Positions 18,211-27,339 are shown, numbered from the stretch's first letter. The stretch is DNA of 64,000 nt from Alteriqipengyuania_B sp035481675 (GCF_035481675.1 NZ_JAYJJW010000002.1:186001-250000); one strand, 5' to 3'. Notes: generated by a model from the letters alone, not told the origin. Program-made: numbers and translations.

Positions 18211-18699
18211 CTAATCGTTACCATCGCCCTCGTCCGGGCCGTGTTCGGCATCCCACTTGGCAGTAAAAGGACCACTCGCCACCAGCACGATCAGGACGAC
18301 CAGCGCCATGAGGATCGCGAGCCATATCTCACCCATGCCGCAAGCGAGGCCGATGGCTCCCGCGCTCCAGATCGATGCTGCCGAACCGGCACCCTGAACG
18401 AAATTTCCCTGCCGGAACATGGCACCTGCACCGAGGAAGCCGATCCCGGTGATGACTCCTTCGATGACCCGGGTCGGGTCGATCTGCGTGTTCGAATCGG
18501 TCGACGAGGACAGCAGCTCGACTGCCGACATCAGCAAGCCTGCCGCGCTCACCGAGATGATGATGAAAGGGCGGAAGTCGATTGGCTTGTTCCGGAGGAA
18601 GCGCTCCAGTCCTATCAGGAACGGAAGGAAAGTCGCAGCCCCGATCCGGATCAGCGCTTCGGTCCAGGTCAGGGTATTTGGTGTGAGATAGTCCGGCAT
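18211..18699 (-). CDS. MgtC/SapB family membrane protein
   Basis: A 162-residue inner-membrane protein with about four to five membrane segments. The MgtC signature region is clear: AATFLPFLIGLERFLR, FIIISVSAAGLL, DPTRVIEGVITGIGFLGAG and SAASIWSAGAIGLACG. It lacks the C-terminal soluble domain of Salmonella MgtC. MgtC proteins modulate F-type ATP synthase or phosphate uptake under magnesium or phosphate limitation; SapB-type members are less well defined. No magnesium leader is visible. It ends in the opposite direction to the preceding hypothetical gene. Confidence 0.85.
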   Translation of the reverse strand: MPDYLTPNTLTWTEALIRIGAATFLPFLIGLERFLRNKPIDFRPFIIISVSAAGLLMSAVELLSSSTDSNTQIDPTRVIEGVITGIGFLGAGAMFRQGNFVQGAGSAASIWSAGAIGLACGMGEIWLAILMALVVLIVLVASGPFTAKWDAEHGPDEGDGND

Positions 18700-18730
18700 A
18701 GTTCACCAACCGCCGTATTCGGCGATGGTT

Positions 18731-20239
18731 TCAAGCCCTTGGCGGTTGCCTGCGGTAGCTGAGCGCTTCGGCCACGTGGATGCGGCCGACCTGCTGCGCT
18801 CCGGCCAGATCGGCGATGGTGCGGGCGACCCTGAGCATGCGGGTATATCCGCGCGCGGACAGGCGCATCGCGTCGGCGGCCTGCAGCAGCAGCTTCCGGC
18901 CCGCCTCGTCGGGCGTGGCGTGGGCTTCCAGCGTGTCGCCGTCCATCTCCGCATTGGTGCGCGCACCTGTGCCTTCGAGGCGTGCGGTCTGGACGGCGCG
19001 CGCGGCGGCCACGCGGGCTGCGACTTCGGCGCTTCCTTCGGCAGGCGGCGGCAAGGCGAGATCGGCTGCGCTGACCGGATCGACCTCCACATGCAGGTCG
19101 ATCCGGTCGAGCAGCGGGCCCGATACCTTGCTCTGGTAATCGGCAGCACAGCGCGGTGCGCGGCTGCAAGCGAGCGCCGGGTCACCGAGGTGGCCGCAGC
19201 GGCACGGGTTCATCGCCGCGATCAGCTGCACGCGCGCCGGGAACGTCACATGCGCATTGGCCCGCGCCACGCTGACCTCGCCCGTTTCCAATGGCTGGCG
19301 CAGCGAATCGAGCACCGCGCGCTGGAATTCGGGCAATTCGTCGAGGAACAGCACGCCCAGGTGCGCGAGGCTGACTTCGCCCGGCTTCACTTTCAGGCCG
19401 CCCCCGGTCAGCGCCGCCATGCTCGCCGAATGGTGCGGATCGCGGAACGGCCGTGCGCGGCTGATCCGGCCGCCTTCCAGCGTGCCTGCGACGCTGGCGA
19501 TCATGCTGGTTTCCAGCGCCTCGCCCGGTGTGAGTGGGGGGAGGATACCCGGCAGGCAGCTTGCCAGCAGGCTCTTGCCCGCACCCGGCGGCCCCAGCAT
19601 CAGCAAATTGTGGCCGCCCGCCGCCGCGATCTCCAGCGCGCGCTTGGCGGTTTCCTGCCCCTTCACGCGCTTGAGGTCCGGCCCCGGCGCGGGCTCGTCG
19701 ATTTCGCCCGGTTCGGGCTGCGCCAGCTGCGTTTCCCCCTTCAGGTGGTTGAGCAGGCCAAGCAGGTCCGGCGCGGCGAGGACCGGCACGTCGCTCGCCC
19801 ATTTCGCCTCTGCTCCCTGCGCCGCCGGGCAGATCAGTCCCTTGTCCGCTTCGCTCGCATGGATCGCGGCGAGGAGGACGCCGGGCGATGGCACCACCCG
19901 CGCATCGAGCGCGAGCTCGCCCACCACGACGTAATCTTCCAGCTGTTCCGCATCGGTGACGCCCATCGCCGCCAGCAGGGCGAGCGCGATCGGCAGGTCG
20001 TAATGGCTGCCTTCCTTCGGCAAATCCGCTGGCGATAGGTTGATGGTGATCCGCTTGGGCGGCAACGCGAGGCCCATCGCGGCAAGGGCGGCCTGCACGC
20101 GTTCCCGGCTTTCGCCGACGGCCTTGTCGGCAAGCCCGACGATGTTGAAGCGCGGCAGTCCGGGCGCGAGCTGGCACTGCACCTCCACGCTGCGCGCATC
20201 GAGCCCGAGATAGGCGACCGTCCTGACGAGTGCGACCAC
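18731..20239 (-). CDS. comM: ComM/YifB-family Mg-chelatase-like AAA+ ATPase
   Basis: A 502-residue protein homologous to ComM, the helicase that promotes branch migration during natural transformation. The N-terminal Lon-like domain reads VEVQCQLAPGLPRFNIVGLA and PKRITINLSPADLPKEG; the ATPase core has Walker A GPPGAGKSLLA, FRDPHHSAS, and a Walker B in VLFLDELPEF; the NPCRCGHLGD segment carries zinc-type cysteines. The start is GTG at 20239 (preceded by AGGGGGA), giving the usual N-terminus VVALVRTVAYLGL; the longer open frame to 20350 does not fit the family. Confidence 0.9.
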   Translation of the reverse strand: MVALVRTVAYLGLDARSVEVQCQLAPGLPRFNIVGLADKAVGESRERVQAALAAMGLALPPKRITINLSPADLPKEGSHYDLPIALALLAAMGVTDAEQLEDYVVVGELALDARVVPSPGVLLAAIHASEADKGLICPAAQGAEAKWASDVPVLAAPDLLGLLNHLKGETQLAQPEPGEIDEPAPGPDLKRVKGQETAKRALEIAAAGGHNLLMLGPPGAGKSLLASCLPGILPPLTPGEALETSMIASVAGTLEGGRISRARPFRDPHHSASMAALTGGGLKVKPGEVSLAHLGVLFLDELPEFQRAVLDSLRQPLETGEVSVARANAHVTFPARVQLIAAMNPCRCGHLGDPALACSRAPRCAADYQSKVSGPLLDRIDLHVEVDPVSAADLALPPPAEGSAEVAARVAAARAVQTARLEGTGARTNAEMDGDTLEAHATPDEAGRKLLLQAADAMRLSARGYTRMLRVARTIADLAGAQQVGRIHVAEALSYRRQPPRA

Positions 20240-20361
20240 GTACGAATTCCCCCTGTGGCCGAGAGGCTTAGCGGCCCGCGCCGCGATGTCGAGCGATTCA
20301 CTCCAAAGTAACGCTTTCTGTTGGCGAGGCGGTAGCGCGCGGGGCTCCACACTGGCGTTCG

Positions 20362-21081
20362 ATGAAGGAATTCGCCCGCATTTTCACCGTGCTCGCCACC
20401 GCACTGGTCCTGATCGCCGCGCCTGCCCGGGCCGACGAGCGGGAGACCGTGACGGTCATCGTCGAGGAATGGGTGGAAGTGCCGGCCACACGCTTCGTCG
20501 CAGGGGCCGACCTCGCCCCTGCGGCGATCGACACATTCGGACCCTTCCGCGTGATCGACGGCAAGCACGCAGCGCTGGTCGGCGTCACTGACGAGGCGAG
20601 CCCGGCGGCGTTCGGCGCGATGCTGGAAGCCTATCCGGGTTTGCAGGTGCTCCGGCTGGTCGAGGCGCCGGGCACTTACGATGACCGCGCGAACCTTGCA
20701 CTGGGGCGGATGATCCGTGCAGCCGGGCTCGAAACCCACGTGCCGGCAGGCGGCTCGGTCCGGTCGGGTGCGGTCGAACTTGTGTTCGCCGGGACCGCCT
20801 GGCGGATCGACGAAGGGGCGGAATTCGCCGTCCACGCGTGGGAGGATGACCTGGGGCAGGGCGCAGCCGACTATGCCGCCGATGCGCCGGAGCATCGCAA
20901 GTATCTCGCCTATTATGCCGAAATGGGCCTCGATCCGGCGCAGGCGCAGGCGTTCTACGCGATGACCAATGCCGCGCCGTTCGAAGCCCCGCGCTGGCTC
21001 GATGCGGCGGAAATGCGCGGCTGGCTCGGCTTGGAGGGGAAGGCCCAAAACGCGCCGCAGATCGCCTATGCGGCGCTCTAA
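20362..21081 (+). CDS. Secreted ClpP-like fold protein
   Basis: A 239-residue protein with a signal peptide ending near APARA-DE. The domain resembles periplasmic ClpP/crotonase-fold proteins: VLRLVEAPGTYDDRANLALGRMI, THVPAGGSVRSGAVELVFAG and EGAEFAVHAW. By analogy Ser135 (in RSGAVE) and His158 (in FAVHAW) would be the Ser/His pair of the active site. The C-terminal helices (PEHRKYLAYYAEMG, FYAMTNAAPFEAPRW) also fit. Homologues in sphingomonads are often just called hydrolases; substrate unknown. It stands alone, with a terminator downstream. Confidence 0.6.
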   Translation: MKEFARIFTVLATALVLIAAPARADERETVTVIVEEWVEVPATRFVAGADLAPAAIDTFGPFRVIDGKHAALVGVTDEASPAAFGAMLEAYPGLQVLRLVEAPGTYDDRANLALGRMIRAAGLETHVPAGGSVRSGAVELVFAGTAWRIDEGAEFAVHAWEDDLGQGAADYAADAPEHRKYLAYYAEMGLDPAQAQAFYAMTNAAPFEAPRWLDAAEMRGWLGLEGKAQNAPQIAYAAL

Positions 21082-21132
21082 ACGGCTTGACTCGCGCAAG
21101 GGCCTGCCCTAACCGCGCGGTCCATACAGGCG

Positions 21133-21157
21133 GCTGCCTTCGCGGGCGGCCCTTTTT
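21133..21157 (+). terminator. Hairpin terminator upstream of rpmH
   Basis: GCTGCC (21133-21138) and GGCGGC (21145-21150) pair with one G-T, followed by CCTTTTT. It would end the transcript of the ClpP-like gene; it also lies in the long region before rpmH, so an rpmH promoter placed upstream (TTGACT at 21087) would have to read through it. Confidence 0.55.
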
Positions 21158-21213
21158 ATTGGTGCGCATCGGCTATGCCGGGGCACTTTCGAAGTTTTCG
21201 ATCAGAGGCAATC

Positions 21214-21348
21214 ATGAAGCGTACTTTCCAGCCCAGCAACCTCGTCCGCGCCCGTCGCCACGGTTTCTTCGCCCGCAAGAAGACCCCGGGTGGCCGCAAG
21301 GTCCTGCGCGCCCGCCGCAACCGCGGCCGCAAGAACCTCTGCGCCTGA
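21214..21348 (+). CDS. rpmH: 50S ribosomal protein L34
   Basis: A 44-residue basic protein reading MKRTFQPSNLVRARRHGFFA, then RKKTPGGRKVLRARRNRGRK, ending NLCA. This is unmistakably L34. It begins the conserved rpmH-rnpA-yidD-yidC-engB order. Unlike in Gammaproteobacteria, dnaA is not next to it; it lies 13 kb away on the other strand. The start is preceded by AGAGG. Confidence 0.96.
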   Translation: MKRTFQPSNLVRARRHGFFARKKTPGGRKVLRARRNRGRKNLCA

Positions 21349-21483
21349 TTTCCCGCGCGCCCTGAGCGGCGCGCTTATCGGTGTCGGTATTTGGCGGGAC
21401 GATTCCTTCCCGCAATTGGCACCACGGGCCGGTTGGCCTCTGCGGGCTCCCATCGGGGGCCCGTTGTCGTATGAGGGGTAATC

Positions 21484-21870
21484 GTGCCCGACAGCCTCAC
21501 CACCATTACCAAGCGCAGCGATTTCCTCGCCGCGAATTCGGGCATGCGGGTCGCGCGGCCGGGCTTCGTGCTGCTGGCGAAACCCAATGGCGAGCGCGGC
21601 AAGCGGCTGGGCATCACCGTCACCAAGAAGATCGGCAATGCCGTGGTGCGCAACCGAATGAAGCGCCGCTTCCGCGCCATCGCCCGCGAGCTCCTGCCGG
21701 ATAACGGCCTGGACGATCACGACCATATCCTCATCGGCCGCGACGGCGGGGTCGAGCGGGACTTCGACGCGCTGCGCTGCGAGCTCGCGGCCGCGCTTGA
21801 GCGGATGGAGGCGGGCCGGCCCGACCCGCCGCGCCGGCGGCGCACGAAACCGCGCAGCAGGCGCGCATGA
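21484..21870 (+). CDS. rnpA: Ribonuclease P protein component
   Basis: Protein subunit that helps the RNase P RNA remove 5' leaders from tRNA precursors. The 128-residue protein shows the RnpA pattern: ITKRSDFLAAN, RPGFVLLA, and the RNR motif region RLGITVTKKIGNAVVRNRMKRRFR. The tail is Arg/Pro-rich (PPRRRRTKPRSRRA). The start is GTG at 21484. The last bases overlap the yidD start in ATGA. Confidence 0.93.
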   Translation: MPDSLTTITKRSDFLAANSGMRVARPGFVLLAKPNGERGKRLGITVTKKIGNAVVRNRMKRRFRAIARELLPDNGLDDHDHILIGRDGGVERDFDALRCELAAALERMEAGRPDPPRRRRTKPRSRRA

Positions 21871-22076
21871 AGCAGGTCTTCATCCTGATTGCGCGGTTCT
21901 GGCAGATCGGCCCCAGCCGCATCCTGCCGCCCAGCTGCCGCTATGCCCCAAGCTGCAGCGAATACGCCATCCAGGCCTTGCGCAAATATGGCGCGATCAA
22001 GGGTGGATGGCTGGCGCTTAAGCGTATAGGGCGCTGCCATCCCTGGGGGGGACAAGGCCACGACCCGGTGCCGTAA
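21867..22076 (+). CDS. yidD: Membrane protein insertion efficiency factor YidD
   Basis: A 69-residue protein that assists YidC-dependent membrane insertion. It has an amphipathic N-terminus (VFILIARFWQIGPSRIL) and the cysteine signature CRYAPSCSEYAIQALRKYG, then LALKRIGRCHPWGGQGHDPVP, all diagnostic of YidD. Translationally coupled to rnpA by a four-base overlap and followed by yidC. Confidence 0.95.
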   Translation: MKQVFILIARFWQIGPSRILPPSCRYAPSCSEYAIQALRKYGAIKGGWLALKRIGRCHPWGGQGHDPVP

Positions 22077-22138
22077 GGCACGCGGCAGCGACCGGCCCCG
22101 TACCCCGCACGCGATCGACCGAATTCGAAGGACTCGAA

Positions 22139-23911
22139 GTGGACAACCAGCGTAACCTGTTCCTGACCATCGCGCTGTGCGCGGCCCTGCTGCTCGGCTG
22201 GGACCTGGTCATGCAGCGGCTCTATCCCCAGCCCGAAGTGATGGCGACCGAAGGCCGCGCCGACACGCCGGCGGAGCGGGCCGCGGCCAATACCGAAACA
22301 GGGGATGTGGGCAGCACGCCGGTGGCCGCACCGGTCGACCTCGGCCAGGCGCTCGGCAGCGCGGGCCGGGTGCGGATCGATGCGCCGGAAGTCACCGGCT
22401 CGATCAATCCGGTCGGCGCGCGGATCGACGATATCTCGCTCAAGACCCACCGGCAGGAGGTTGAGAAAGACAGCGGCCCGGTGCGCCTTTTCGCGCCCGC
22501 CGGCACGCCTGCGCAGCAGTTCGCGCAGTTCGGCTGGGTCGGCGAAGGCGTTCGCGTGCCCGACGGGCAGACCGTGTGGACGGCGGAGGGCGGCACGCTT
22601 TCGCCTGGCAATCCGGTAACGCTGCGCTGGAACAACGGCCAGGGCCAGCTCTTCACCATCGCGCTCGCGATCGACGAGCATTACATGATCACGGCCGAGC
22701 AGACGGTCGCCAACACATCGGGCGGACCTATCGTGCTTCGCCCTTATGCATCGATTGTTCGAGATAGCGGGAGCGCGAGCCAGGATTTGTGGCTCGTGCA
22801 TTCCGGGCCCATCGGCGCCTTCGATGGGTCGGTCGAATTCGGGAATGACTACGATGATGTTGCCGAAGCTGGACTCGTGACCCCCGCGGGGCGGGCAGAC
22901 TGGCTCGGCTTCACCGATGTTTATTGGCTTTCCGCGCTTGTGCCCGAAGCCGGGGCTCGCACAGAAGCAAATTTCCGCAGTTTCGGTGGAGGACTTTTCC
23001 GCTCCGGAATGATCTACGACCCGGTCACGGTGGCCGACGGCCGGCAGGTCAGCCGCACGACCAAGCTGTTCGCCGGGGCCAAGGAAACCGAAGTCCTCGA
23101 CATGTACGAGGCGGACGGCATTCCCAATTTCGGCCTCGCCATCGACTGGGGCTGGTTCCGCTGGTTCGAAAAGCCGATCTTCTGGGTACTGCGCCAGCTG
23201 TTTTACCTGTTCGGTAACTTCGGCGTTGCGATCATCGCGCTGACGTTCATCATCCGCGGGCTGATGTTCCCGATCGCGCAGAAGCAGTTCAAGAGCTTCG
23301 CCGCGATGCGCGCCATCCAGCCGAAGATGAAGGCGATCCAGGAACGCTACAAGGACGACAAGCAGAAGCAGCAGCAGGAGATCATGGAGCTGTACAAGCG
23401 GGAAAAGGTGAACCCGCTGGCCGGTTGCCTGCCCTTGCTGCTCCAGATGCCGATTTTCTTCGCGCTTTATAAAGTGCTGATCCTGGCCATCGAAATGCGC
23501 CACCAGCCGTTTGCGCTGTGGATCAAGGATTTGTCGGCGCGCGACCCGGCGAACCTGGCCAATCTGATGGAAGCCATGGGCATCACCGTGCCGGGCTTCC
23601 TGATGTTCTTCTTCGGGATCGGCGTGCTGGCGCTGATCCTGGGCATCACCATGTACCTGCAGTTCAAGCTGAACCCGAGCCAGATGGACCCGGCGCAGCA
23701 GAAGATCTTCATGTTCATGCCGTGGATCCTGATGTTCGTGATGGCACCCTTCGCGGCCGGCCTTCTGCTTTACTGGGCCACCTCGAACATCCTCACCATC
23801 GCGCAGCAGTGGTTCCTCTATTCGCGCCACCCGCAATTGAAGGCCCAGGCGGACAAGGACAAGGCCGACGCGGAACGTGCCGCCGCGCGCGAAGCGAGGG
23901 GCAAGTCGTAA
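22139..23911 (+). CDS. yidC: Membrane protein insertase YidC
   Basis: Inner-membrane insertase acting alone or with Sec. The 590-residue protein starts with a GTG at 22139 and has the N-terminal membrane segment (NLFLTIALCAALLLGWDLV), a large periplasmic beta domain, and a conserved five-helix core at the C-terminus with the cytoplasmic hairpin (MRAIQPKMKAIQERYKDDK), the VNPLAGCLPLLLQMPIFFAL segment and the final LLLYWATSNILTIAQQW helix. A highly charged tail ends the protein. It is directly followed by engB. Confidence 0.96.
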   Translation: MDNQRNLFLTIALCAALLLGWDLVMQRLYPQPEVMATEGRADTPAERAAANTETGDVGSTPVAAPVDLGQALGSAGRVRIDAPEVTGSINPVGARIDDISLKTHRQEVEKDSGPVRLFAPAGTPAQQFAQFGWVGEGVRVPDGQTVWTAEGGTLSPGNPVTLRWNNGQGQLFTIALAIDEHYMITAEQTVANTSGGPIVLRPYASIVRDSGSASQDLWLVHSGPIGAFDGSVEFGNDYDDVAEAGLVTPAGRADWLGFTDVYWLSALVPEAGARTEANFRSFGGGLFRSGMIYDPVTVADGRQVSRTTKLFAGAKETEVLDMYEADGIPNFGLAIDWGWFRWFEKPIFWVLRQLFYLFGNFGVAIIALTFIIRGLMFPIAQKQFKSFAAMRAIQPKMKAIQERYKDDKQKQQQEIMELYKREKVNPLAGCLPLLLQMPIFFALYKVLILAIEMRHQPFALWIKDLSARDPANLANLMEAMGITVPGFLMFFFGIGVLALILGITMYLQFKLNPSQMDPAQQKIFMFMPWILMFVMAPFAAGLLLYWATSNILTIAQQWFLYSRHPQLKAQADKDKADAERAAAREARGKS

Positions 23912-23915
23912 GGCC

Positions 23916-24569
23916 ATGGAAGGATCGGACGGAGAGATCGGACAGGAGCTGGTCGACAAGGCGAACAAGCTGTTCTCGCGCCGGGTCGACTTCCTCCTTT
24001 CGGCGCCGCAGCTGAAGTTCCTGCCCGAACCGACGGTGCCGGAAATCGCGTTCTGCGGCCGCTCGAACGTCGGCAAGTCCTCCCTGCTCAACGCCATCAC
24101 CGGGCGGCGCTCTATCGCCCGCACCTCGGTGACGCCGGGCCGCACGCAGGAGCTCAACTTCTTCGAGGTGGGCGAGCCGACGCAGTTTCGCCTCGTCGAC
24201 ATGCCGGGTTACGGCTTTGCCAAGGCGCCGGTGAAAGTGGTCGAACGGTGGAAGCAGCTGGTCCGCACCTACCTGCGCGGCCGCGCGGTGCTGAAACGCA
24301 CGCTGGTGCTGGTGGACAGCCGCCACGGGCTGAAGCCGGTCGATATCGAGATGATGACCATGCTTGACGAGGCGGCGGCAAGCTACCGCGTCGTTCTCAC
24401 CAAGGCGGACAAGATCAAGGCGAGCGCGCTCACCGAAATGCGCGAAGAAGTGGCCGAGGCCGCCCGCAAGCATCCGGCCGCATTTCCCGAAATCCACGTC
24501 ACCAGCAGCGAGAAGGGCATGGGGATCGACGACCTGCGGGCCGCGATCCTCGCCGATGTGGAGCTCTAG
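23916..24569 (+). CDS. engB: Ribosome biogenesis GTPase EngB (YihA/YsxC)
   Basis: GTPase required for late assembly of the 50S subunit. The 217-residue protein shows all G motifs: G1 GRSNVGKSSL, G2 Thr in SVTPGRTQ, G3 DMPGYG, G4 TKAD and G5 TSSEKG. The ATG at 23916 lies four bases after the yidC stop, so translation is probably coupled. An inverted repeat (24566-24618) follows the stop and may mark the end of this transcript. Confidence 0.94.
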   Translation: MEGSDGEIGQELVDKANKLFSRRVDFLLSAPQLKFLPEPTVPEIAFCGRSNVGKSSLLNAITGRRSIARTSVTPGRTQELNFFEVGEPTQFRLVDMPGYGFAKAPVKVVERWKQLVRTYLRGRAVLKRTLVLVDSRHGLKPVDIEMMTMLDEAAASYRVVLTKADKIKASALTEMREEVAEAARKHPAAFPEIHVTSSEKGMGIDDLRAAILADVEL

Positions 24570-24646
24570 GCGGCGCGGCCGTCCGTTCAGTCTCGACAGC
24601 GCATCCCTGAACGCCTAGGCGCAGGCCATTCAGCAGGGGCAGCGCG

Positions 24647-25312
24647 ATGAAATTGATTCTGGGAAACCGCAACTATTCGAGCTGGAGCCTGCGCGCCTGG
24701 CTCGCGGCCAAGCAATCGGGCCTCTCGTTCGAGGAAATCATCGTCCCCCTGTTCGGCGAGAACTGGGAAGCGCAGAAGGACGAAAACGACCTCCAGCCTT
24801 CCAGCGGGAAGGTGCCCATCCTTTGGGACGACGAGGTCGTGGTGTGGGACAGTCTCGCCATCCTCGAATATCTCGGCGACAAGGTGGGCGCGGACCGGTT
24901 CTGGCCGAAAGACCCGGTTGCGCGCGGCATGGCGCGTTCGCTGGTGGCCGAAATGCACAGCGCCTATGCCGACCTGCGGCAGGAATTGCCGATGAACGTG
25001 CGCCGCCGGGTCGAAGGCGCCACCATCAGCGCGCGCACCCGCAGCGATATCGTACGCATCCTCGGCCTGTGGGCCGAAGCCCGCGCGCGCTTCGGGAAGG
25101 GCGGGCCGTTCCTGTTCGGCAGTTTCTGCGCCGCCGACATATTCTATGCCCCTGTGGTCAGCCGCTTCGTCACCTACGGCGTCAAGGTGCCGGGCTTTGC
25201 CGAAGCCTATATGGAAGCGGTGTGGGAGCATGACTGGATGCAGGCGTGGATCAACGCGGCGGAGGACGAGGAATGGACCATCGCGCAATACGACACGGCG
25301 CTGACGGGATGA
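24647..25312 (+). CDS. Glutathione S-transferase family protein
   Basis: A 221-residue GST: thioredoxin-like N-terminal domain (LILGNRNYSSWSLRAWLAAKQ, with KVPILWDDEVVVWDSLAILEYL as the glutathione-binding cis-Pro and Ser region) and an all-helical C-terminal domain with FLFGSFCAADIFYAPV. The YSSWS stretch holds the likely catalytic Ser or Tyr. The electrophile it handles is unknown. Its stop overlaps the start of the next gene in ATGA. Confidence 0.88.
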   Translation: MKLILGNRNYSSWSLRAWLAAKQSGLSFEEIIVPLFGENWEAQKDENDLQPSSGKVPILWDDEVVVWDSLAILEYLGDKVGADRFWPKDPVARGMARSLVAEMHSAYADLRQELPMNVRRRVEGATISARTRSDIVRILGLWAEARARFGKGGPFLFGSFCAADIFYAPVVSRFVTYGVKVPGFAEAYMEAVWEHDWMQAWINAAEDEEWTIAQYDTALTG

Positions 25313-26190
25313 TCGCCTTGCGCCTGCTCCTTCCCCTGATCGCATTCCTCGCCATGCTGGCGCCGCAGCCCGCGGCGGCCTGGGGCGAATTCGGCCATCG
25401 CACCACCGGCGAAATCGCCTGGGCCAACGTGCAGCCGCAGACGCGCGCCGGCATCCTCGACCTCGTCAAGGCGAGCAGCCAGCTCGGCACGCCGAATTGC
25501 GCTATCCGCAGCCTGGCCGATGCGACCTACTGGCCCGATTGCCTGCGCCGCGACGGCTGGCGCTGGGGCTACACCTTCGCCTGGCATTACCGCACCGCCC
25601 CGATCTGCGAGGCCTACAACCCGCGCGCCAATTGCAGCGGCGGCAACTGCATCCTCGCCCAGATCGAGCGCAACCAGCGCATCCTCGCCGACGAGAGCCT
25701 GCCCGCCAATGTGCGGCTGGAAGCCATGGCCTTCCTCGTCCATTTCATCGGCGACGTGCACATGCCGCTCCATTCCGGCGACAAGGACGATCGCGGCGGC
25801 AACGACCGCGCGGCGCAATACGGGATCGTCCCAGGCCTGAACCTGCACTGGGTGTGGGACGGGCCGCTGGCCGAACGCGCCATCACCGACACGCGCGACA
25901 GTGTGGTGCGGCGCTACTCGGCGGAAGAGCGCGCGGCACTCGGCGGCGGCGGCAGCGCGGAATGGGGCCGGGAAAGCTGGTCCATCGCGCGCGAGATCGT
26001 CTATCCCAACGCCTTCGAGATAGAGGATGCCTGTGGGCAGGAATTGGCGGACAGCACCGTCCTGACCCAGCGCGCCATCGTGGCGGCGGCACCGGTGGCC
26101 AATCGCCGCATCCGCCAGGCCGGCATCCGCATCGCCGAATATCTCGACGCCGCCTTTGCGCCGGGGCCCCTGCCGGAACCTGCCCGATGA
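25309..26190 (+). CDS. S1/P1 family nuclease
   Basis: A 293-residue secreted zinc nuclease. A signal peptide is cut before Trp25, which by family rule becomes the mature N-terminus and a zinc ligand (AWGEFGHRTTGEIA). Further ligands lie in the His/Asp-rich segment VHFIGDVHMPLHSGDKDDRGGND and in LHWVWDG. These enzymes cut single-stranded RNA and DNA and can remove 3' phosphates. It is coupled to the GST gene upstream and to dapE downstream by four-base overlaps, an order that looks like operon packing rather than shared function. Confidence 0.88.
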   Translation: MIALRLLLPLIAFLAMLAPQPAAAWGEFGHRTTGEIAWANVQPQTRAGILDLVKASSQLGTPNCAIRSLADATYWPDCLRRDGWRWGYTFAWHYRTAPICEAYNPRANCSGGNCILAQIERNQRILADESLPANVRLEAMAFLVHFIGDVHMPLHSGDKDDRGGNDRAAQYGIVPGLNLHWVWDGPLAERAITDTRDSVVRRYSAEERAALGGGGSAEWGRESWSIAREIVYPNAFEIEDACGQELADSTVLTQRAIVAAAPVANRRIRQAGIRIAEYLDAAFAPGPLPEPAR

Positions 26191-27320
26191 GCGCGCTCGC
26201 TCATGCCAGGCGACTGATCGCCTGCGAAAGCGTGACCCCGGCGCGCGGGGCCGTGTTCGATGCGATGGAGGCGATGCTCGCGCCGCTGGGCTTCGAAATC
26301 CATCGCTTCACGCGCGGCGAGGGCAACGAGGGCTCGCCCGAAGAAGCGGTCGAGAACCTTTTCGCCATCCGCCGCGGACCCGAAGGCAGCAGGCATTTCG
26401 CCTTTGCCGGCCATCTCGACGTGGTGCCCCCGGGCGATGGCTGGTCCAGCGGGGCGTTCGCGCCGGAGGAGCGCGGCGAATTGCTGTACGGGCGCGGTGC
26501 CGTCGACATGAAAGGCGCGATCGCCTGCATGGTGGAGGCGGTCGCCCATGTGCCTACCGATGCCGGCACCATCAGCTTCATCATTACCGGCGACGAGGAA
26601 GGCCCTGCGCTCCACGGGACCCGTGCGCTGATCGACCACATGGCCGAAGCGGGCGAGCGGGCGGACCTGTGCCTCGTCGGCGAACCCACCAGCGTGAACC
26701 GGCTGGGCGACATGATGAAGATCGGGCGCCGCGGCTCGGTCAACATCTGGCTGGAGGTGGAGGGCACGCAGGGTCACGTCGCCTACCCCCACCTCGCCGA
26801 CAACCCGATCCCGCGGCTGGTCGCGATGCTGGCCGATCTCGACGCGCTCGTGCTCGACGAAGGGACCGACTGGTTCCAGCCGTCGAACCTCGAGATTACC
26901 GATATCGAAGTCGGCAACCGCGCGCACAACGTCATCCCCGCGCTCGCCAAGGCGCGCATTTCGATCCGCTTCAACGACACGCATTCGGGCGCGTCGCTGT
27001 CCGAAAAAATCATGGCGATTGCCGAAAAGCATGGCGGTATCGCCAAGCCGATCATCAGCGGCGAGCCGTTCCTTACCCCGCCGGGCACGTTCTCCGAGAT
27101 CGTCGCGGCGGCGGTGAAGGCGGAAACCGGCGTCGAGCCGGAGCCCAGCACGACCGGCGGCACCTCCGACGCGCGGTTCCTGCGCGCCGTGTGCCCGGTG
27201 ATCGAATTCGGCCTCGTCAACGCGACAATGCACAAGCGCGACGAAGCTGTGGCCATTGCCGACCTCGATACGCTAAGCCGCATCTACAGGCGCATCGCCG
27301 AGGCGGCGCTGAAGGCATAA
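26187..27320 (+). CDS. dapE: Succinyl-diaminopimelate desuccinylase
   Basis: Hydrolyses N-succinyl-LL-diaminopimelate in lysine and peptidoglycan precursor synthesis. The 377-residue M20 metallohydrolase shows FAGHLDVVPPGD (zinc His/Asp), YGRGAVDMKGAIACM, the catalytic Glu pair in ITGDEEGPA, GRRGSVNIWLEVEGTQGHVAYPHLADNP of the dimerisation domain, and the C-terminal STTGGTSDARF and NATMHKRDE. The start at 26187 overlaps the nuclease stop. dapB lies at 30 kb. Confidence 0.93.
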   Translation: MSALAHARRLIACESVTPARGAVFDAMEAMLAPLGFEIHRFTRGEGNEGSPEEAVENLFAIRRGPEGSRHFAFAGHLDVVPPGDGWSSGAFAPEERGELLYGRGAVDMKGAIACMVEAVAHVPTDAGTISFIITGDEEGPALHGTRALIDHMAEAGERADLCLVGEPTSVNRLGDMMKIGRRGSVNIWLEVEGTQGHVAYPHLADNPIPRLVAMLADLDALVLDEGTDWFQPSNLEITDIEVGNRAHNVIPALAKARISIRFNDTHSGASLSEKIMAIAEKHGGIAKPIISGEPFLTPPGTFSEIVAAAVKAETGVEPEPSTTGGTSDARFLRAVCPVIEFGLVNATMHKRDEAVAIADLDTLSRIYRRIAEAALKA

Positions 27321-27339
27321 GGGCGAGAGGGGTCCGCGC

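Noticed and set aside
21941..24202. A 753-residue minus-strand frame opposite yidC and engB.
   Set aside because: Shadow of unmistakable core genes.
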